Assembly (NCBI RefSeq): GCF_000189635.1
Contig: NW_002476476.1
Span: 58,625 to 122,624 of the forward strand
Direction of reading: 5' to 3'
Source: Tetrahymena thermophila SB210
Taxonomy: Eukaryota > Ciliophora > Oligohymenophorea > Hymenostomatida > Tetrahymenidae
Length of the DNA: 64,000 nucleotides
Under the pieces are notes generated by a model, which searched no databases, was not told the DNA's origin, and saw only the letters and a list, made by a program, of their open reading frames with translations. Below, one piece after another: positions 62,783 to 64,000 of this stretch (positions are counted from its first letter, which is position 1; each line of letters begins with the position of its first letter). Position numbers and translations under genes: made by a program.

Positions 62783-63724
62783 TCAGGGCAACCTAAAGAA
62801 TGGAATTACATTGGATATAACTTTTTATTTATATTTTAAGAAGTTTTCTCCTTTTAACTTAGATTAAGACATGTGATCGTCCATCAGTTTTGCACTTCCA
62901 AAGGTGAACATTAAAGTTATGAGGATGGCTCCGATTGGGTAATAAGGTATTAAAAGTTTGGCTTAATGTTTTAAGATATACTCATAACCAATTAAATAAA
63001 TGCCCCACCAAAAAGATATTTCTCCAAAGTAGTTTGGGTGTCTTGAATATCTCCAAAGACCTTCGTCGATTACAGCTGTAGAATTTTTGGGTTATCTTTT
63101 CAAGAAACAATGCAATTACCAATCACTTAAGTATTCTATAAAAATAGCTAAAAAAATCACTAAAAGACCAAGCAATTAAATGAGACTAGGTTCGGTTCTA
63201 ATAATAGTTTTATCATCAAACATGTACAACAATGGAATCATTCCTAAAAAACAGAAAATAGCTGGAATTCCAAAAAACACTATTAAAGCTACTGGCCACC
63301 AAATTATTTTCTTCTTTACTTGGTTCTCAAAATCTTTATATCTAAAATCGATGTGTGGAAATCCTTTGAACTAAGTTGACCATAAAGAAGCCAATCTAAC
63401 AGCCCAAATGTTAACCAAAACAACAACTAACATGCCAAATACATACTTAGTTTTAAATACATAAAAAGCAACTCTATTAAATCTCCATAGCACAAATAGA
63501 GTCCAATAAATATCAATAAAACTGATATTGTTCATGAGTATCGAAGAAATATAAATGAATGCATTTACGCAAGCTATGTCAATAATCCAAACGTATTCCT
63601 TAGACAAATTCTAAAAGAGAGGATATTAAGGTAAAATATCTGTTTAAACATACTTGCTGAACTCATCCGCTATGATATAGGCACTTACAATCAAGGCTAT
63701 TGAAATTATTTTTCTAAACACCAT
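62783..63724 (-). CDS. DUF1295 / steroid 5-alpha-reductase-like membrane protein
   Basis: Single-exon minus-strand ORF of 313 residues ending in TGA. It has six or seven hydrophobic segments: the start ([17 protein letters not shown]), then around [51 protein letters not shown] and later ones. The diagnostic C-terminal motif [20 protein letters not shown] is the DUF1295/steroid-reductase signature that contributes to NADPH binding in this fold, together with the preceding DWQ segment. Likely an ER membrane reductase of lipid or sterol type; the substrate cannot be told. The start was chosen as the first Met preceding the first membrane segment. Confidence 0.88.
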
Positions 63725-64000
63725 ATTTATTTATATATTCTTTTGAGTTAGTATCTAATTTATATGCAAAATATCTATAAAATTTTCTTTATTACAATAT
63801 TAAATTCAAAATAAATAATTAAATGCTTTGTATTGGATTAATAAATATTATTTCGAGTCAACAAGTGAGTGAAATGCCTTATAATATTATTTAAGTAAAT
63901 TAGATATTTTCAAATACTTTTTCACTCTCTAATTAACTAGCTAATTATTAACACATAATTATAAAAGTAATAAAGAAATTAAAAGAAAGAATCAAAATAA
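63725..64000. other. Upstream flank of DUF1295 gene
   Basis: AT-rich, no feature seen before the window ends. Confidence 0.5.

Overview
The window is ciliate nuclear DNA, almost certainly Tetrahymena or a close relative. It is extremely AT-rich. Real genes only read through if TAA and TAG code for glutamine and TGA is the sole stop. Introns are short and AT-rich with GT..AG ends, and two tRNA genes have T-run terminators. All coding calls use this code; a standard-code search sees only fragments. I cannot tell a macronuclear from a micronuclear assembly here: there is no telomeric repeat and no intact chromosome-breakage site.

Layout. (1) 1-20.2 kb: three tandem leucine-rich-repeat (LRR) genes, the first cut by the window edge. 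Almost every LRR exon is exactly 90 bp (30 residues), flanked by phase-2 introns of about 250-290 bp, so the whole ~340-350 bp exon+intron unit is the unit of duplication. Between the LRR genes sit two near-identical small genes for a probable GPI-anchored surface protein; gene pair plus spacer forms a ~9.3 kb segmental duplication. Small inverted-repeat insertions decorate the spacers. (2) 20.2-27.5 kb: a seven-exon gene for a Gln-rich, coiled protist protein with repeated C-T-F-x-P motifs, and a small minus-strand ORF. (3) 27.9-32.9 kb: a fourth young LRR gene. (4) 33.9-34.2 kb: twin tRNA-Gln(UUG) genes, then a 62-residue membrane protein gene. (5) 36.4-46.1 kb: a ~2,640-residue tandem-cassette Ski2-like helicase, the ASCC3/Slh1 orthologue (ribosome quality control / ASC-1 complex), with an unusual charged, RGG and poly-Asn tail. 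(6) 46.7-48.0 kb: a compact, diverged LRR gene. (7) 48.3-53.3 kb: a ~240 bp non-coding repeat and three copies of a DUF4419 gene, one truncated. (8) 55.5-56.5 kb: a secreted three-domain cystatin-like protein. (9) 57.2-60.5 kb: a complete old LRR gene with the same exon plan. (10) 61.4-63.7 kb, minus strand: mitochondrial ribosomal protein bL20m and a DUF1295 steroid-reductase-like membrane enzyme.

The most striking signal is in the young LRR arrays. Exon and intron sequence is nearly uniform between units, yet a few codons next to the intron vary widely, and they map to the exposed concave beta-strand positions of the LRR. The diverged LRR genes in the same window keep the same exon size, phase and first exon, so they look like older products of the same process. 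Housekeeping genes (helicase, bL20m, tRNAs) are interspersed and ordinary by comparison.
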